Part shown: in pieces, positions 10,790 to 24,587 of the stretch | Position numbering within the stretch: position 1 is the stretch's first letter | Layout of the letters: every line of letters begins with the position of its first letter | Source: Ursus arctos | Taxonomy: Eukaryota > Chordata > Mammalia > Carnivora > Ursidae | Length of the DNA stretch: 64,000 nt | Direction: 5' to 3' | Assembly: GCF_023065955.2 (NCBI RefSeq) | Contig: NW_026622764.1 | Location: forward strand, 44,399,833 to 44,463,832 | The notes under the pieces: model-generated | Told to the model about the DNA's origin: nothing | Database searches by the model: none | Seen by the model: the letters and a program-made list of their open reading frames with translations, nothing else | Position numbers and translations under genes: made by a program

Positions 10790-13700
10790 AGAAGATGGGA
10801 CACAACTAAATAGTATGTGGCTGCAAAAAGGGAGGTTTTCTGTAAAATCATAATCTACTTTGTCAAACACTGAGGGAGGGTCAGAAAGAATGAATGCTCC
10901 CCAAGATAAATTTTAGCTTTAATATCAAAGTCATCATTAGTAAGTACAATCTTACTATTATGAAAATGACAGAAACCACAATACAGTTGCTCAGGGAAAG
11001 AAAAAGTTGGTAGGAAATTCATACTGCTGAGGTTCAGAGCAAATGCTGAGGGGGGAAGATATGTGTTCGTGCAGCATTCCAAACATATGTATTATTTTAT
11101 TCCTTTGAAAAGTGGAGTGGACTAAGCGGAGAGAATGTTATCCCTGGCAAGGATATTGGACGGAGTCTGCCATGGCCGCCCACTGTAGCTGCTCCGCTTC
11201 CTTTCATTTAGCAGTCTGCTCCTTTGCTGAGGACTTACTGTAATGGCATCTTCCTAGGCATCAGGGTTACTACAGTATTTTCCTCCCTTTGTGTCTCAGC
11301 AGCTTTTGATAAAATGGGTAAGTATTAGTTCTTGAAAGTGAGGTATCTGTCCATTGGGAAAGAAGCAGGTTTTGTAGGAAGAAGTAGCTAAGATTTAGTG
11401 AAAGGCAGTATATGTTTTTATAATAGGGAGAAAATATACAGTAGGATGAGATCATGTGTTTTAGGCTATATCTGGCTTATTTTTCCAGGAAATTTGAGTG
11501 TATAATCCTCATCACATTTCGCAATGTCTTCAAATCATGTTCGCACTTTCTATTTAAAGGGCGCTTTCATCCAACTGAGTTATTCATTCTGAAACTTCAT
11601 TGTGCCTCACATTAATACATTATTCTCTACATGGGTTTTGTTCACTACATCTCAACACAATGACCCTTTTTGTCTCAACTATGTCCTGCTCACTGTGCCA
11701 CCTACCAGCCTGGGGCAAGCCTGTCTTTAAAATTTTTCCTAAAAGCAGACCATTGAGGGTAGTGTTGCTCTCCCCCCCCCCCCCGCTTTTTTTTTGCAGT
11801 TCGATGTTTTCTAATTTAAAAGCTTAAAAAATACTTCTTAAGAGAAAGTTGCATACTTAACAGCAAATCTCTTTTTCACTTTCATGGAAACTGAACTTTG
11901 CCCTGTGTTTATCTCCTGTGTCAATTTCACAATCGGTTCACTTCAGTGAGTGACTATCTTCTGCATGTTTCCTTTTTACTACTTGGGGGTTTATAGTTGC
12001 TCCTTCCCCAGTCAACTACTCAGTGAAATCTTTGCAGATTTCTCTTCTATGCTCCCTTCTACTCTTGTCCTAACTTCCCGCTTAAGCAGGGAGACCCACT
12101 GTTACAAATGAGAAACTACAGATAGGGATTTATTTCCATTAACAGAAACCTCCAGTTAAAGAACATTTTAGTGGTGACCAAGGGATTGTTTCTGTATTAT
12201 ACCTTTTAAAGGATATTGGCCCAATATTTCTTGGTGTGCTGAAGTTTTCTTCCTGTTAAGTTCATCTAGTTCTTCCATTTGATGATTCTATCTTAAGGAA
12301 GTGCTGCAATCTGAATAAAAATAGATTCTGATTACCTCTTTTAGGAGGAAAAAATAATTAGCCAGCAATTTAAAAATATTTGAACTATATTTGATGTGTT
12401 AAGCAAGTAGACATATTATGTATCTAATTTTAATGAAAAGTAGCAGGATGCTTTAAAATGTTTTCCTTAAGAGAATTCTAACACAGCTCCAGACAGATAT
12501 GTTTTCACTTTAGTTTTAAAGGCAGAAATGACAGTGCTCTCTGAGTAAAAATCAAAAGTAAATTTCAGAATCAGGAGGCCTACTTGCTGCAAGCCCTGTT
12601 CCATGGGACTTGAGATTATACACTGGGCAAACTAATAGCCTGCTGATTTCAACCTCAGTGAGTGACAGGAGACCCATGGTGACAAAAGATCTAAAAATAT
12701 ATCAGGCTTTGGCCATTAAAAGGCTTATCAGCAAGTAACAAAAATCAACAGAGCTTTAGGATTACCAATGCAGGGATTTAAAAAGGCTCCTAGCAAGGGA
12801 ATATTACTAACCATCCTGATAATCTGTTGACATACAATGCAGGCCGCCTCTGTCACCACTTTTTGGCTAAGAGGTTTAGGTGATGAAAGGCAAAGTGGTT
12901 GGGGGTAGGGCATCAGCTTTAATACCGACAGTCTGCACCCACGCTGAGGCATGTGGTGAGGGGACATCAGCTCTACACCTGTCTCAAAGTTTAGCTATTG
13001 CTCTGAGGTCAGCGGGTGATTAGATTTGCATCTTTCTACAAAAGGGCTGTGTATATGTTCCTATTTTCTGAGCATCTCAATAGCTAATCATTGATTTTAA
13101 TACTGTGAATACTACTTGGACCCAAGACATTTTCCATTAGCACAGAGAGTAAATTCATTCTTTGTGTTGTCCCCCAAATGCCTCTCAGTCACGTGCACAC
13201 GCACAACTCTAAGGAAACAGGAGCGCATTAAAATGTTGTCATTATTTGTGGATTCTGTTTCCACTAAAGGGATATAAAAATGATGTGGAAGGATATACTT
13301 GGGTAGCACTAGTAATTATTTTTACAGTGTTTCCTTTTTTCACTTCCTGGTCTACCTCCTGGTAAATTCTTTAAACTGATACATTAGAACTCTGTTAATG
13401 AGTTGATAAATGGCCAAAGTTGGAAATTGTCTTCTAGTGTAATCTGTCCTTGGTGGGAAGTAAGAATCAGAGATGTTTTTCTATTCATTCTGCCAAGGTA
13501 GACACATTCCTAATGTCTTCCCAGATATAAAGTGAAAATAAGAATCAACCTATTTCACTAAAGAAATCGAAAGAAGAATTTGCCATTTAATGCTTAGAAA
13601 AAGATGCTTAGCTGAAAGACTGGAAGAAAGAGAGAGAGAACTAGGCACAGTTGCCAGAACAGATGAGAAGAGTCCAGTGGAGCTGATGGCACTGGGAATA

Positions 13701-14861
13701 TGAAATACAAACCAAGATGAACAGCTAAACATCCATCAGTATAACTACTGCCAGGCTCAAGTCGTCAGCGTGTATCATCGATCATAGAGAAACAGTGGAT
13801 GAGCCAATTAATGACAAATTTTAAGACACCTCTCTAGGCAAGTCAGTCACCAAAATTTTCTAAGGATGGCTTAATGAATACCAGTAAGGAAATCCTTACC
13901 ACACAAAGAGATAGATTTTTTTCCCCTTTTACTTTAAGGTATTTTTAATGGCTCCAACTAATCATTTCTGTCAAGAATCTGGTCAGGAGTCATCAGTCTG
14001 ATGTGTAGTAATGGCTGAGTGGTAGTGGTAGGGAAATCAATAGAATTAAATAAAACACAAAAAATGCACAAAGATTTTAGGTGAGGATTTCCTGATGACT
14101 CTAAGTGAATTAGTGCTAAACATATGATATTCTCTTTCCATTCCCACATCAGCTTTTCTCTCCCTTTAGTGCCCTCCACCCCACTTTTGACAGACATTTT
14201 TTTTTTTTTCAAAATGGAAAGATCAAGGCAATCTTAAAGAGTAGAGGCAGTCACACAAGGTGAACTTTAGCCTGAACAAGGTGCACAGGGTGAAGGTGAG
14301 GGGAAGAACCTTCCACTGTGTTTGCTGTGCTGACACCAGGGTGATGTTTCAAGTTTTTGTCAATGCAAGCTAAAAGAGCTTCTCTTCCCCTTTGTGCCAT
14401 GACCACCTTTCCATATCTGCACCAAAGTTCCCAATTCACTAATCCCAATTTATTAAGTTCAAAATATCTAAAGACAATTCTAAGTTTCGGTTGAGCAGTG
14501 GTTGCTTCTTTCTATGTGTAGGAGTTCTTGCTATTTATTACTTCCAAATTTCAACTAAAATAATTGCTTGACAAGCTTTTCTCTTTGCTTTGAACCCTTA
14601 TTTTGCATATTTCTTCCATGGCTGGTACTGACTTCTATCTTTCTGTGTTCTAGAGCAGGAACTATTGAACAATGAAGAAATGATTATCTGTAGCAGCTCA
14701 GTTCACAAGGGTCTGACGAGGAAAAGTACCATTAAGATGATGATGGTATGATAGAATCTAAAATTCCTAAACATTATGGTGAAAATGTAATCACCCTTGA
14801 TAGCGTTTGTTCGCTTGCTCCCCCATTCAGCTCAGTTACTAAGACAGAGAAAAACTCATTT
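10790..14861. other. Anonymous stretch, no gene recognised
   Basis: It holds a C-run at about 11772-11784 next to a T-run and a slightly GC-richer patch at 11150-11210. No frame has protein-like features and no repeat family is recognised. Old repeats below my detection level are possible. Confidence 0.5.
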
Positions 14862-15165
14862 CATGGCCATACCACTCTTTTTTTTTTTTAATGATTTTTT
14901 ATTATATTATGTTAGTCACATTACAGTACATCCCCGGATTCCGATGTAAAGTTCGATGCTTCATTAGTTGCGTATAACACCCAGTGCACCATGCAATACG
15001 TGCCCTCCTTACTACCCATCACCGGACTATCCCAATCCCCCACCCCCCTCCCCTCTGAGGCCCTCAGTTTGTTTCTCATAGTCCATAGTCTCTCATGTTT
15101 CATTCCCCCTTCTGATTACCCCCCCTTTCTTTATCCCTTTCTTCCCCTACCGATCATCCTAGTTC

Positions 15166-18100
15166 TTATGTTCCATAGATGAGAGAAATCATATGATAAT
15201 TGTCTTTCTCTGCTTGACTTATTTCACTTAGCATTATCTCCTCCAGGGCCGTTCATGTTGCAGCAAATGTTGAGAATTCGTTCTTTCTGATAGCCGAGTA
15301 ATATTCCATTGTATATATGGACCACAGCTTCTTAATCCATTCATCTTTTGAAGGGCATTTCGGCTCCTTCCATGATTTAGCTATTGTGGACAATGCTGCT
15401 ATGAACATTGGGGTGCATATGGCCCTTCTCTTCACTACATCTGTATCTTTGGGGTAAACACCCAGTAGTGCAATGGCTGGATCATAGGGTAGCTCAATTT
15501 TTAACTTTTTAAGGGACCTCCACACTATTTTCCAGAGTGGCTGTACCAACTTGCATTCCCACCAACAATGTAGGAGGGATCCCCTTTCTCCACATCCTCT
15601 CCAACAATTGTTGTTTCTTGCCTTGTCAATTTTTGCCATTCTAACTGGCGTAAGGTGGTATCTCAGTGTGGTTTTGATTTGAATTTCCCTGATGGCTAAT
15701 GATTTTGAACATTTTTTCATGTGTCTATTAGCCATTTGTATGTCTTCATTGGAAAAGTGTCTGTTCATATCTTCTGCCCACTTTTTGATTTGCTTATTTG
15801 TTTCTCGTGTATTGAGTTTGAGAAGTTCTTTGTAGATCTTGGATACCAGTCCTTTATCTGTAGTGTCCTTTGCAAATATATTTCCCATTCCGTGGGCTGC
15901 CTCTTAGTTTTTTTGATTGTTTCCTTGGCTGTGCAGAAGCGTTTTATCTTGATGAAGTCCCATAAGTTCATTTTATCTTTTGTTTCTCTTGCCTTTGGAG
16001 ATGTGTCATGAAAAAGGTTGCTTTGGCCGATGTCGTAGAGGTTGCTGCCTATGTTCTCCTCTAGAATTTTGATAGATTCCTGTCTCACATCGAGGTCTTT
16101 CATCCATTTGGAGTTTATCTTTGTGTATGGTGTGAGAGAGTGGTCGAGTTTCATTCTTTTGCATGTAGCTGTCCAGTTTTCCCAGCACCATTTATTGAAG
16201 AGACTGTCTTTTTTGCACCGGATGTTTTTTCCTGCTTTATCAAAGATGAGTTGCCCATAGAGCCGAGGGTCCATTTCTGGGTTCTCTATTCTGTTCCATT
16301 GGTCTATGTGACTGTTTTTGTGCCAGTACCATGCTGTCTTTGTGATCACAGCTTTGTAGTACAGCTCGAAATCCGGCATTGTGATGCCCCCAGGTTTGTT
16401 TTTCCTTTTCAACAGTTCCTTGGAAATTCGGGGCCTTTTCTGGTTCCATACAAATTTAAGGACTGTTTGTTCCAGTTCTTTGAAAAATGTCCTCGGTATT
16501 TTGATCGGGATAGCATTGAAAGTGTAGATTGCTCTGGGTAGCATGGACATTTTAACTATGTTAATTCTACCGATCCATGAGCATGGAATATTTTTCCACC
16601 TTTTTATGTCTTCCTCAATGTCTTTCAAGAGTGATTTATAGTTTCTAGAACATAGGTCCTTTACGTCTCTGGTTAAGTTAATTCCAAGGTAACGTATGGT
16701 TTTTGGTGCTATTGTAAATGGGATGGATTCCCTAATTTCTCTTTCTTCATTCTCATTATTCTTGTATAGAAATGCAACTGATTTCTGAGCATTGATTTTG
16801 TATCCCGCCACATTACTGAATTGCTCTATAACTCTAATAGTTTGGGAGTGGATTCTTTTGGGTTTTCCATATAAAGTATCATGTCATCTGCGAAGAGAGA
16901 CATTTTGACTTCTTCTTTGCCGATTTGGATACCTTTGATCCCTTTTTGTCGTCTGATTGCTGTTGCAAGGACTTCTAGTACTATGTTGAACAATAGTGGC
17001 GAGAGTGGGCATCCTTGTTGTGTTCCTGATCTTAAGGGAAAGGCTTCCAGCTTTTCCCCATTGAGAATGATATTTGCTGTAGGCTTTTCATAGATGGCTT
17101 TTATGAGATTGAGAAATGTACCCTCTATTCCTACACTCTGAAGGGTTTTAATCAGGAAAGGATGCTGTATTTTGTCAAATGCTTTTTCGGCATCAATTGA
17201 GAGCATCATATGGTTCCTGAGTCTTTTCTTGTTGATATGATGTGTCACGCTGATTGATTTGCGAATATTGAACCACGCTTGCATCCCAGGTATGAATCCC
17301 ACTTGATCATGATGGATAATCCTTTTAATGTACTGTTGGATTCTATTAGCAAGTATCTTGTTGAGGATTTTGGCGTCCATATTCATTAGGGAAATCGGTC
17401 TGTAATTCTCCTTTTTGAGGGGGTCTTTGCCTGGTTTGGGGATCGAGGTAATATTGGCCTAATAGAATGAGTTTGGTAGCTTTCCTTCTGTTTCTATTTT
17501 TTGAAATAGCTTTAGGAGAATAGGTATTATTTCTTCTTTGCATGTTTGGTAGAATTCCCCAGAAAACCATCCGGGCCTGGAGTTTTGTTATTTGGAAGGT
17601 TGTTTATCACTGACTCAATTTCTTCATAATTAATTGGCCTGTTTAAGAAATCAATTTCTTCCTGTTTCAATCTTGGTAGTTTATAGGTTTCCAGGAAGGA
17701 TTCCCTCTCTTCCAGATTGGTTAGTTTATTGGCATATAGCTGTTGATAAAAATTTCTTATAATCCTTCCAATTTCAGTGGTGTTGGTTGTGACCTCTCCT
17801 TTTTCATTCATAATTTTAATAATTTGGGTCCTTTCTCTTTTCTTTTGGATAAGTCTTGCCAGTGGTCTGTCAATTTTATTGATTCTCTCAAAGAACCAGC
17901 TTCTAGTCCTGTTGATCTGCTCTACTGTACTTCTGGTTTCTGATTCATTGATTTCTGCTCTAATTTTGGTCAGCTGCTTCCTCGTGAGTGGATTAGGCCT
18001 GTCCCTCTGTTGGTGTTCCAGCTTCTTGAGGTGAGAATATAAAAACTGCATTTTAGATTTTTCTATTCTTTTGAGTGAGGCTTGGATGGCTATGTATTTT

Positions 18101-18989
18101 CCCCTTAGGACTGCCTTTGCAGTATCCCATAGGTTTTGGACTGTTGTGTTTTCATTCTTGTTGGTCTCCATAAATTGTTTAAGTTGATTTTTGATTTCCT
18201 GGTTTATCGAGTCATTCCTGAGCAGGATGGTTCTTAGTCTCCAAGTGTTTGAGTTTCTTCCAAATTTTTCTTTGTGGTTGAGTTCCAATTTCAGAGCGTT
18301 GTGGTCTGAGAATATGCAGGGGATAATTTCAATCTTTTGGTCTCGGTTGAGACCTGTTTTGTGTCCCGGAACATGGTCTATTCTTGAGAATGTTCCATGG
18401 GCATTAGAATAGAATGAGTATTCTTTGGTTCTGGGGTGTAGTGTTCTATATATATCTATGAGGTCCAACTCGTCGAGTATGGCATTCAAAGCCTTTGATT
18501 CTTTGCTTAGTTTTTGCCATGGTGTTCTGTCTATTTCTGATAGTGGAGTGTTGAGGTCCCCTACTATTAATGTATTTTTATCTGTATGTCTCTTTATTCT
18601 GGTTAAGAGTTGGCTTGTGTATCTTGCTGCTCCCCTGTTGGGGGCATATATATTTATAATTGTCATATCCACTTGTTGAATACTTCCTCTAAGAATAATA
18701 TAGTGCCCTTCTGCATCTCTAACTATAGTCTCTAGTTTAAAATCCAATCTATCTTATATGAGAATTGCTACCCCAGCTTTCTTTTGAGGTCCATTTGCGT
18801 GAAAGATGGTACTCCTTCCCCTTACTCTCAGTCTGAATGCATCTTTGGGTTCGAAATGAGTCTCTTGTAGACAGCAAATGGATGGGTCATTTCTTTTTAT
18901 CCAATCTGAAACCCTGTGTCATTTATGGGAGCATTTAAACCATTTACATTGGCACTAAGAACTCAGAGATAGAATTTTAATGATGCCAT
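15166..18989 (-). pseudogene. Broken L1 ORF2 (endonuclease and reverse transcriptase)
   Basis: From the ATG at 18987-18989 to the family stop at 15166-15168 the span is 3,824 bp, almost exactly the usual L1 ORF2 length of about 1,275 codons. Endonuclease motifs are seen: QETHF near 18870, the NIYAPN and GDLNTP boxes, and SDH near 18290. Then come PGPDGF (about 17570), the reverse-transcriptase catalytic box FADD at about 16885-16900, and the cysteine-containing C-terminus. L1 ORF2 nicks DNA and copies L1 RNA at the nick. This copy is dead. It has stops at 18963-18965, 18754-18756, 17459-17461 and 15253-15255, and single-base frameshifts near 18925, 17560, 16825 and 15890. The open pieces are 18747-17527, 17386-16826, 16811-15765 and 15888-15253. 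Confidence 0.95.
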
Positions 18990-19061
18990 GTTGCCAGTAA
19001 AGTCTTTGTTTCTATAGATTGTGACTTTCTATTCTGTATCACTCTTGGGGCATTTTTACCT

Positions 19062-19725
19062 TTATAGAACCCCCCTTAATATCTCCTGTAGGGCTGGTTT
19101 CGTGGTTATGAAATTGGTTAATGACTGGCGATTCTGGAAGGTCTTTATTTCTCCATCAATTCTGAGTGACAACCTTTCTCGATAAAGGATCCTTGGCTGT
19201 ATGTTTTTCTCTGAAAGAGCTTTAAAAATGCTCCCCCAACCCTTTCTCTCATTCCAGGTCTGTGTAGACAGGTCTGACGTAATTCTGATGCCTTTGCCTT
19301 GGTACGTGAGAAATTTCTTTGCCCTGGCCACTTTCAATACTGTATCCTTGAATCTAATATTTGCGAATTGCACTATGACGTGACGTGGCGTAGGTTTGTC
19401 GTGGTTGAGCTTGGGAGGGGTCCTCTCTGCCTCTTGGACACGAATGTTTGTTTCCCTCGCTAGATTAGGGAAGTTTTCAGCTACAATTTGTTCAAATATC
19501 TCTTCTAGACCTCTGTTTTTCTCCACCCCCTCGGGGATGCCGATGATTCTGACATTGGATCGTTTCATTGAGTCAGTAATCTCCCGTAACCTACATTCGT
19601 GGGCGTGGATTTTTTTAAGACCAGCTTCTATTTTCTTTTTTTCCTCTATTTACCCATCCTCCAATTCACTAATATGTTCCTCTGCTTCGGTGACCCTGGC
19701 CGTCAGAGCCTCTAGTTTTGCCTGC
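19062..19725 (-). pseudogene. L1 ORF1 C-terminal remnant (RNA-binding protein)
   Basis: An open frame of 168 codons (19568 to 19062) contains NVRIIGIPEG, the start of the ORF1 RRM domain, and the C-terminal region ending TTKPALQEIL, both standard for ORF1p. ORF1p coats L1 RNA as a trimer. Upstream in the same frame the coiled-coil end (EEHISELEDG) is readable, but a TAA at 19650-19652 cuts it. The N-terminal part of the coiled coil was never inserted because the element is truncated at 19725. Confidence 0.92.
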
Positions 19726-19743
19726 CATGGCCATACCACTCTT

Positions 19744-22700
19744 AACTATTCTGTGTCATAAGATGTGGTTGGAGTAGAGAAACTTCAAGATGTTTTCTTA
19801 CTGTAACACCCTATGATGCTACAACTGGTCTTCAAAAGTGTGTATTGTTCAAAGGAAAAATAGAGGGAAAAAAGCCCACTGGAATGGGTATACATTTTCA
19901 CCTTTGAAAAACCCATTTTCTACTGGTATTAAAAGCAAAGATGAGTATATCCTTCAGAATGCTTTGCTTTGTGTTAAGTATGTAATGTAACCAAATTCCT
20001 GAGATGAAAGCTGTTTTCTTTATGAAAAAAAAAGGAAGAAAGAAAGAAAAGAAAAAAGCAGACCTCAGCATTTACTATATCTGGAGAATAACGTACAGTA
20101 TATTCAACTCTGTTAAATGGCTGTGAATGTAAAAATAACTTTCCCTCAGAGTATTGGATACAATGCAAAAAAAAAAACAAAAAACAAAAAACCAAAAAAA
20201 AAAAAAACCCCTTCAGTTTGACTCTGAATAGTAAATGTATCCAGCAAATCTTTAAAGACTTTGTATTCATCAAATACCATTCTGAGCATAGACATGAATG
20301 GCAAATATTCCTATGATCTTTCAGTGGTGGCACAGGAGTTTTGTGGATCATTCTCTCAAGCTGTGACATACCACCAAGGTCAACGATTCAATAGAAAACA
20401 TTCATAAGCAGTCAATTATGGAGTGCTTGACTCTAAGCCTGTGTCTACAAAAAAGAAAAAAAAAAAAGCAAACATATTTGGAAAGCAATAAGCATACCAG
20501 AGGAAGTGTTAGTCTTAATAAGAGCTTCATATCAGCTCAGCAAAAATTTCCATCTACCAGTATTTCCTAAAACTATCTATTTTAGCCTATTACTGGAGAA
20601 ATTAAGTCACACTGGTATTTCAAAAACTAATAATGTTGCCTCTCTTTATGTGAATTCAGTAAGGTTGGTAAGTAATGAGTAATGTTATCAAATGAGACGA
20701 AAGGTCACTTTAAAAATGGGTGAGAGTGATTTTTCGGATTCTTAATTCCACAAATAATTTTGGCTTCCAAAAATATTGTTGGAATTTAATGCAGACATTC
20801 AGTGAAAAGAATATGTATTAGGGAGAGAATATAGTGCTAATTGTTATAGTGTATCTGAAAAGACTTCGTTTATAGTGAACAGGGTATTAGAGTCCTACTC
20901 CCCATTTATTTTATGCACAAGATATTCACAGATACATGAAGAAATAATATCTATTTCTATCAAAAGCTTAAGATTAGCTTAAAATATAAAGTGAACTGTC
21001 ATGCATTTCGCATGTATTGAAAGACAAAAACATCCATGACTTCTGTGTTCTTCCTTTTGTTCCTTTTCTGGTTGCCTGAGAGACCTGGAGAGTGATGATC
21101 AGATTTTGTGAGGGTGTCTTGGTTCACACAATACACATTTGAAAACAGTTGGGCATAGGCTCCTGAGAACAACAGACCCAGCATTCTAAAGGCCAGCCCG
21201 ATTTCTTTTCTAAACACCAACGGTTAGGGCAGTTTACATTATACCAAGAATTATCCAGAAATAGAGTCAAAGAATTTCAACTTTCTTAAGGACTGCCTAC
21301 TTTCTGTTTTACATGTAAGTCTGAATCTGGTTGCTATAGTAAGGATGAGTTTGGGACAATCTAATATAATAAGGACAATGGGGACTTGTCTGAGGCTTGG
21401 GGTACATGTGTATAGAGGTAGTAGTGGTGGTTTTCTTATGACTCAGGTCTCCTTTAGGATGTGAATGGCTCTAGACCATTATCAATGAATTTCAGCTTGG
21501 AAGAAAGCTTGATGGTGATCCCCATTTCTAAGAGGATTACATTATGTCATATAGTCATATACCTATTTGAGACTAGTTTTCCATATTGGTGGTGGTGGGG
21601 AAATATGTGTTTGTGTTGTGGATAATTCAGTCTTGTGCTTTTTTTTTTCATGTTCCTTTTTTCTATTTTCAAAATGTCCAGACTATCGTCACTAGTAATA
21701 CAAACATATGTGAGCAGCTTGGAATATGATGGCAAATCTAAGAGTCAGAAACTTAGAAAGTATTATCTTGTCTAGGCTTTTTTTGGGGGGGAGACTTAAG
21801 CAGCCAGGGGCCTTGGGAAGTGGAATGATTTGTTCAAATCATACTGACAGAATTACTGACACAGTCTGAGTAAAACTGAATCTCCAGGCCCCCAGTTGTT
21901 GCTACTCTGTCTTGCAAAATAATGAACTCAAGCATCACATAACAATTTTAATGGAATTTAAAATTGCAAGATGGTTACCAATTGAAATACAGTGTTTATG
22001 ATAATAGAAAAGATACCTTTTCAAAGCATATTTGTGGCTCACTAAATGATGTGCCTGCCCTTTATATGTGGCTATTCCTTAGTATCAAAGGCAAATTACT
22101 TATTTTGATAATTCATCCTATAATTTACCACTTGAGGGTGAATTATTTTGAGTCAACTGGCATAATTAGTTCATTCACATTCTATAGTCAAGTCTTTAAA
22201 ACATAAAATTCATCTTTTTGGTGACTTGATTATTATGATGAAAACAACTGTATTGGTTAACACCTGAAAATGTGATCATGGAAGATATCTAGAGTGCACA
22301 CTTTAAAAAAAAAAATGTATGCTTTGTGCCTTATTGTATCACAGAGATTTAACCAGATTCATGGCTCTAAGAGCAACAGAATCCAGTAATTTCTTAGCTT
22401 CACAGGTCACTGAGTTTTATAATGACCTCAGAAGCAAGAAAAGCTCATCTTCCTCATAAGAGAGTTTATGATCAGATGTGTGAATATGCTGTTAGAAATT
22501 ACCATATTTTCTGCTGCAGTGTCCTTCTTATTAGAAGAGTAATAACGTGAACTACCTTGTCATATATATGTACATATATGAATTAAGTGACACCCTGATA
22601 CTTTTTAATGTAAGAAATGAATTTATGTTGTGTGTTGTTGTGAATATATGTAACATTTGTAAATATGTATGGAAGTAACATATGCAGTTTTTCTTTTGTA

Positions 22701-23394
22701 AATCTAAATAGCCTGTTGCTTTTTGATTTTCCTATTTTGTAGAAGAAAATGATTGCAGGCCTCCTTAAAATCACTTGACCTGTTTCTTCTTTTATGAATT
22801 TTATTTTTTTCCCTGCAAAGCTATTGCTGATCGAACCATTAAAAGTTAATTTGTGGATAAATCTTTATTTTTCCTTGATCTTCTGTGCAAACTGCCAAGT
22901 AATCATTAAGATAAAAACGGGCATCAATTCAAAATTTTCAGGCATCTATTCTGACTACTTATCTATTTATTTATCATATTTCTAGCTAGTATCTTTCTTG
23001 ATTTTATTGAGAAAGATGTAGAAATATTTTTGAAGCTAAATATTTACTCTAAAGCTACATATATATGTGCATAACTTAAGTGCTTGTTAATAACTGTATT
23101 TTACATATACTTTGAAAAGTGTTTGATGTAATACAGTTACTTTTTTAGCAAAATGTAATCACCACTGTCATTATGGGGCACTGTAATACAATAAATTGAC
23201 AGCTTTGGGTAATGAAAGGCTTGGGAACTTTTTGATGATTTCCTTAGCTTTTGGGAGATCATTTTCACTCTTGCTGTGCTGAATCTTTTCTTCTATCTCT
23301 TTTTCCACTAACCAGAATATGTGCTTAAACTGCAGTATATAGGATTTATGTTGTATATGAAGAACTCTGTCAGATTTTTCAACATCATATCTAT
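19744..23394. other. Anonymous stretch with A-rich patches
   Basis: A-runs lie at 20166-20209 and 20451-20467. No frame looks like protein, and no element boundaries or target duplications were found. Confidence 0.5.
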
Positions 23395-23590
23395 AATAAT
23401 AGCAAATGCTTAGATAGCACTAACTGTATCCCAGACACTAATTCTTTACCTAAATAAACTAATTTAATCCTGACAACAACCATATGAGGAAAGTAGTCTC
23501 AGTAGTACCATTATCTTCATTTTACTGATGAGGAAACTGAGGCACAGAGAGATTAAGTTACTAGCCCGTGGCTCTACAGCTTGTATGCAT
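23395..23590 (-). repeat. MIR (tRNA-derived ancient SINE)
   Basis: It holds 'aatttaatcctgacaacaaccatatgagg' and 'ttttactgatgaggaaactgaggcacagagagattaagtta', the complement of the MIR core and tRNA-related part in correct order. MIRs were active before placental mammals diverged, so this one is not diagnostic of the species. Confidence 0.85.
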
Positions 23591-24332
23591 AAAGAATCTT
23601 GCTCCTAACCAGTCTGCTAATGGTTAATAAAGCACTTTGCCTTTGATTCTCATTGTAGTTCTCTTAGGTCAGTATACCTATGTTATTCCCTCAGTACATA
23701 GATGAGCGCATTGGGGCTCAGCCATATATAATGTGTGCTCATCATTGCTCACTCAGTCAAAGGAATGACTGAGAGCCTAGGTGTACATTGTCAACAGCAG
23801 AAGGTCTTTTAGGTTTGGGGTAACATGAACACACATTTGCCAAAGATGGTTTAGTTAATCCATCCTGCTCCCTTGAGACAAGAGTCAGAATGAATAATGT
23901 ACTCCCTCTCTTACTATGCTTCGTAGAACTTAAAAAATTAATTTTTGGAGAAAATAAGGGCCAACCTTTCTGTGAATCTAAATAGTAACTTTACTCAGGG
24001 TTAGGGTTGGGAGAATAAGTGGTATGGATGAGTAGTAAAACTTAGCCTTGTCATTTTATGATCCTGGAATTCTTCTGACCAATTAGCAGCACAATTTCCA
24101 CTTTTCTTTTTGCTATAATATGAATACAGAGGTGACCTCCTGTTTCTTACATTTTTTCATTTATTTATATACTTCAGGATGGAATCTGTATCTCAGCCTC
24201 ATCACTACACTGCTAACCTATGACTCTTGTGTTAGTTACAAAGTTTCTTTTGCTTAATTGTACTTGACAACATGTAGTTATAGAATTTGGACATGACACC
24301 CTGAGCTGGCACTGACTGCATTCATTCTAGGT

Positions 24333-24366
24333 TTGTCTTCATTTCTTTTCTTTCCTTTTTTCTTTC

Positions 24367-24414
<48 letters not shown>

Positions 24415-24585
24415 TCGATAGAGAGAGAGAGAGAGAGCAGCAGGGAGAGAGAATCTTGAGCAGCTCCATATTCAGTGCAGAGCCCAACACAGGGCTCGAT
24501 CTCACAACACTGAGATTGTGATCTGAGCTGAAATCAAGACTCGGGCACCTAGCTGACTGAGCCACCCAGACACACCTTGTCTTCA
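24333..24585 (-). mobile_element. Can-SINE with (CTTT)n tail
   Basis: A minus-strand SINE. The left tail has expanded to (CTTT)n at about 24360-24416 followed by GA units. The right end is gactgagccacccagacaca. Target duplications of ttgtcttca are at 24333-24341 and 24577-24585. The body is of the older type ('gatctgagctgaaatcaaga'). Confidence 0.9.
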
Positions 24586-24587
24586 AC

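Larger units (their letters stand above)
14862..19743 (-). mobile_element. 5'-truncated L1 (LINE-1) with perfect 18-bp target duplication
   Basis: The duplication catggccataccactctt is perfect at 14862-14879 and 19726-19743. The inserted L1 is 14880-19725 (4,846 bp) on the minus strand. The poly(A) tail shows as a T-run at 14880-14890. Then come, leftward to rightward, the 3' UTR, ORF2 (15166-18989), a spacer of about 70 bp, and the C-terminal two thirds of ORF1 up to the truncation at 19725. L1 copies itself by target-primed reverse transcription, and 5' truncation with target duplications is the normal outcome. It is a close relative of the fragment at 55413-56450 (roughly 95 percent alike by eye in the 3' UTR). 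No Can-SINE lies inside it. Confidence 0.97.

Noticed and set aside
16140..16541. A 133-codon plus-strand frame
   Set aside because: It is the antisense shadow of the L1 ORF2 C-terminal half.
19974..20369. A 131-codon minus-strand frame with long phenylalanine and leucine runs
   Set aside because: The runs come from A-rich patches at 20020-20055 and 20166-20209. The rest is not protein-like.
24350..24416. A CRISPR-like or regularly spaced array
   Set aside because: It is an uninterrupted CTTT microsatellite in a SINE tail, and the organism is a mammal.
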